Source of the DNA: Guptibacillus hwajinpoensis | GTDB taxonomy: Bacteria > Bacillota > Bacilli > Bacillales > Guptibacillaceae | NCBI RefSeq assembly: GCF_020171785.1 | Contig: NZ_JAIVAE010000002.1 | Span: 558,001-622,000, forward strand | Reading direction: 5' to 3' | Length of the DNA stretch: 64,000 bases | Part shown: piece by piece, positions 63,235 through 64,000 of the stretch | Position numbering within the stretch: the first letter of the stretch is position 1 | Layout: every line of letters begins with the position of its first letter | Position numbers and translations under genes: made by a program | Notes under the pieces: generated by a model | The model's input: only the letters and a program-made list of their open reading frames with translations | Database searches by the model: none | Told to the model about the DNA's origin: nothing

Positions 63235-63828
63235 GTGAAACGAACGGGAAGTTTAATTATCGTAACGATTATCATTAGTGTTGTGATTGGCTTAATTTTA
63301 AAGCAGTCACCGGATTCTTTTTCTCAGCCATTAAAAAAATCCGAAGTACCAGAGGAGTATATTGATCTCTACCGTGAAGCAGGAGATGAATATGATGTGC
63401 AATGGGAGCTTCTCGCAGCTGTCCATCGTGTTGAAACAAAATTCTCCACGATGTCGACATTAGAAAGTCCAAAAGGGGCAATTGGCCATTATCAATTTAT
63501 GCCTTTAACCTGGATTGGTTGGAGTTATGGCGGCAGCCGTCTTGGTGAACTTGATAAGGGTGATTTAGTGGATATTACGGATTTAGAGCTTATTCAAAAA
63601 CACGGTGGATATGGAAAAGATGGAAACGGTGATGGAAAAGCGGATCCTTATAATCTTAAAGATGCTGCTTATACAGCAGCAAGCTACCTTTCAGCGAATG
63701 GAGCTAGTGAGGGAAGACTGGAAAGTGCGCTGTTTGCTTACAACCAAAGCGATGAGTACGTCGAAGAAGTGCTATCATTCTATAATGAATATAAAGAAAA
63801 CGCGACAGTTGTGAAATTAGATCCTTGA
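63235..63828 (+). CDS. Lytic transglycosylase-like wall hydrolase
   Basis: 197 aa, GTG start after GGAAGGAAG. N-terminal membrane anchor (about 6-22). Transglycosylase SLT/CwlT-type domain: WELLAAVHRVETKFSTM (catalytic Glu, about 57-73), GAIGHYQFMPLTWIG (about 80-94), and ADPYNLKDAAYTAASYL (about 137-153). It would cleave peptidoglycan glycan strands. 15 bp after the YtvI-like gene, so cotranscribed. Confidence 0.86.
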   Translation: MKRTGSLIIVTIIISVVIGLILKQSPDSFSQPLKKSEVPEEYIDLYREAGDEYDVQWELLAAVHRVETKFSTMSTLESPKGAIGHYQFMPLTWIGWSYGGSRLGELDKGDLVDITDLELIQKHGGYGKDGNGDGKADPYNLKDAAYTAASYLSANGASEGRLESALFAYNQSDEYVEEVLSFYNEYKENATVVKLDP

Positions 63829-63890
63829 TTCAATGTAATGGTACAGTGCTTTCACATATGATAAAATCACGATTAGAAGGGGGCGATTGC

Positions 63891-64000
63891 GTGAAGATTG
63901 TTTCAATCGAACCGACTCCAAGTCCAAATTCGATGAAAATTAATTTAAGTGAAGCGTTACCAGCTGGAGACACGAGGCAGTATAAACTTGAGACTGATCT
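63891..64000 (+). CDS. Start of a CvfC/YpgR-like protein (NfuA-N domain), truncated by window edge
   Basis: GTG 63891 after AGGGGGCGA. The first 36 codons read KIVSIEPTPSPNSMKINLSE, then LPAGDTRQYKLETD, the N-terminal signature of the scaffold-Nfu N-terminal domain found in conserved virulence factor C (B. subtilis YpgR). The stop lies outside the window. Confidence 0.75.
   Translation, partial: MKIVSIEPTPSPNSMKINLSEALPAGDTRQYKLETD

Overview
The window is a low-GC Gram-positive chromosome segment from an endospore-forming Bacillaceae, probably an alkaliphilic or halotolerant relative such as Pseudalkalibacillus or Alkalihalobacillus. The evidence is AGGAGG-type ribosome binding sites with many TTG/GTG starts, small acid-soluble spore proteins (SspP, SspO, SspN, Tlp), SirA, YtvI-like and other sporulation genes, and gene order shared with the Bacillus subtilis lexA-yneA-yneB-ynzC ... 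sirA-yneF ... ccdA-ccdC-yneK ... citB ... tlp-yneP-yneQ-yneR segment. The species call is inference.

Region by region. 1-6.4 kb: the SOS locus lexA/yneA/yneB with several LexA boxes, then a YneR paralog where B. subtilis has tkt, sirA behind a perfect Spo0A box, yneF, a VanY lipoprotein, ccdA, a stand-alone MrpB-like gene, ccdC and yneK. 6.5-15.2 kb: two divergent DUF4183 genes, then a complete selenocysteine system. It comprises tRNA-Sec, selB with a PhnD/PhnE/PhnC-type ABC transporter, selD (itself a UGA-containing selenoprotein), a small SelW/Rdx-type selenoprotein hidden by its in-frame UGA, and selA. Both selenoprotein mRNAs carry a hairpin with a GUU apical loop 22-33 nt after the UGA. 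This island sits between yneK and citB.

15.2-24.7 kb: spore-protein genes, aconitase with a CcpC-type operator, tlp, yneP, yneQ, yneR, two tandem GDSL hydrolases and a uracil-DNA-glycosylase-like protein. 24.7-26 kb: a 45-46 aa exported peptide ending in a PapR-like DLPY sequence, a 31-aa membrane peptide, and a PlcR-like HTH-TPR regulator, which is a candidate peptide quorum-sensing circuit. 26-36 kb: an SDR, a lipoprotein, D-amino acid transaminase, CshA helicase, double dynamin DynA, a sulfurtransferase and PatA. A 36.1-36.4 kb gap holds several DnaA-box-like sequences.

36.4-46.2 kb: a lysine/beta-lysine metabolic cluster. It has a PucR regulator, aminotransferase, two CoA-transferase subunits, M20 deacylase, AblB acetyltransferase, a PAS-sigma54 activator, and kamA behind a textbook -24/-12 promoter. 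46.2-53.9 kb: small conserved proteins, YpcP exonuclease, two RNase H-like proteins, a cold-shock protein, fhs, a thioesterase and CvfB. 53.9-60.9 kb: a GH15 enzyme and the glgBCDA glycogen operon, both behind Spo0A-type boxes, including a perfect 30-bp palindrome. 60.9-64 kb: an EAL protein, a YtvI-like permease, a lytic transglycosylase and the start of a CvfC/YpgR-like gene.
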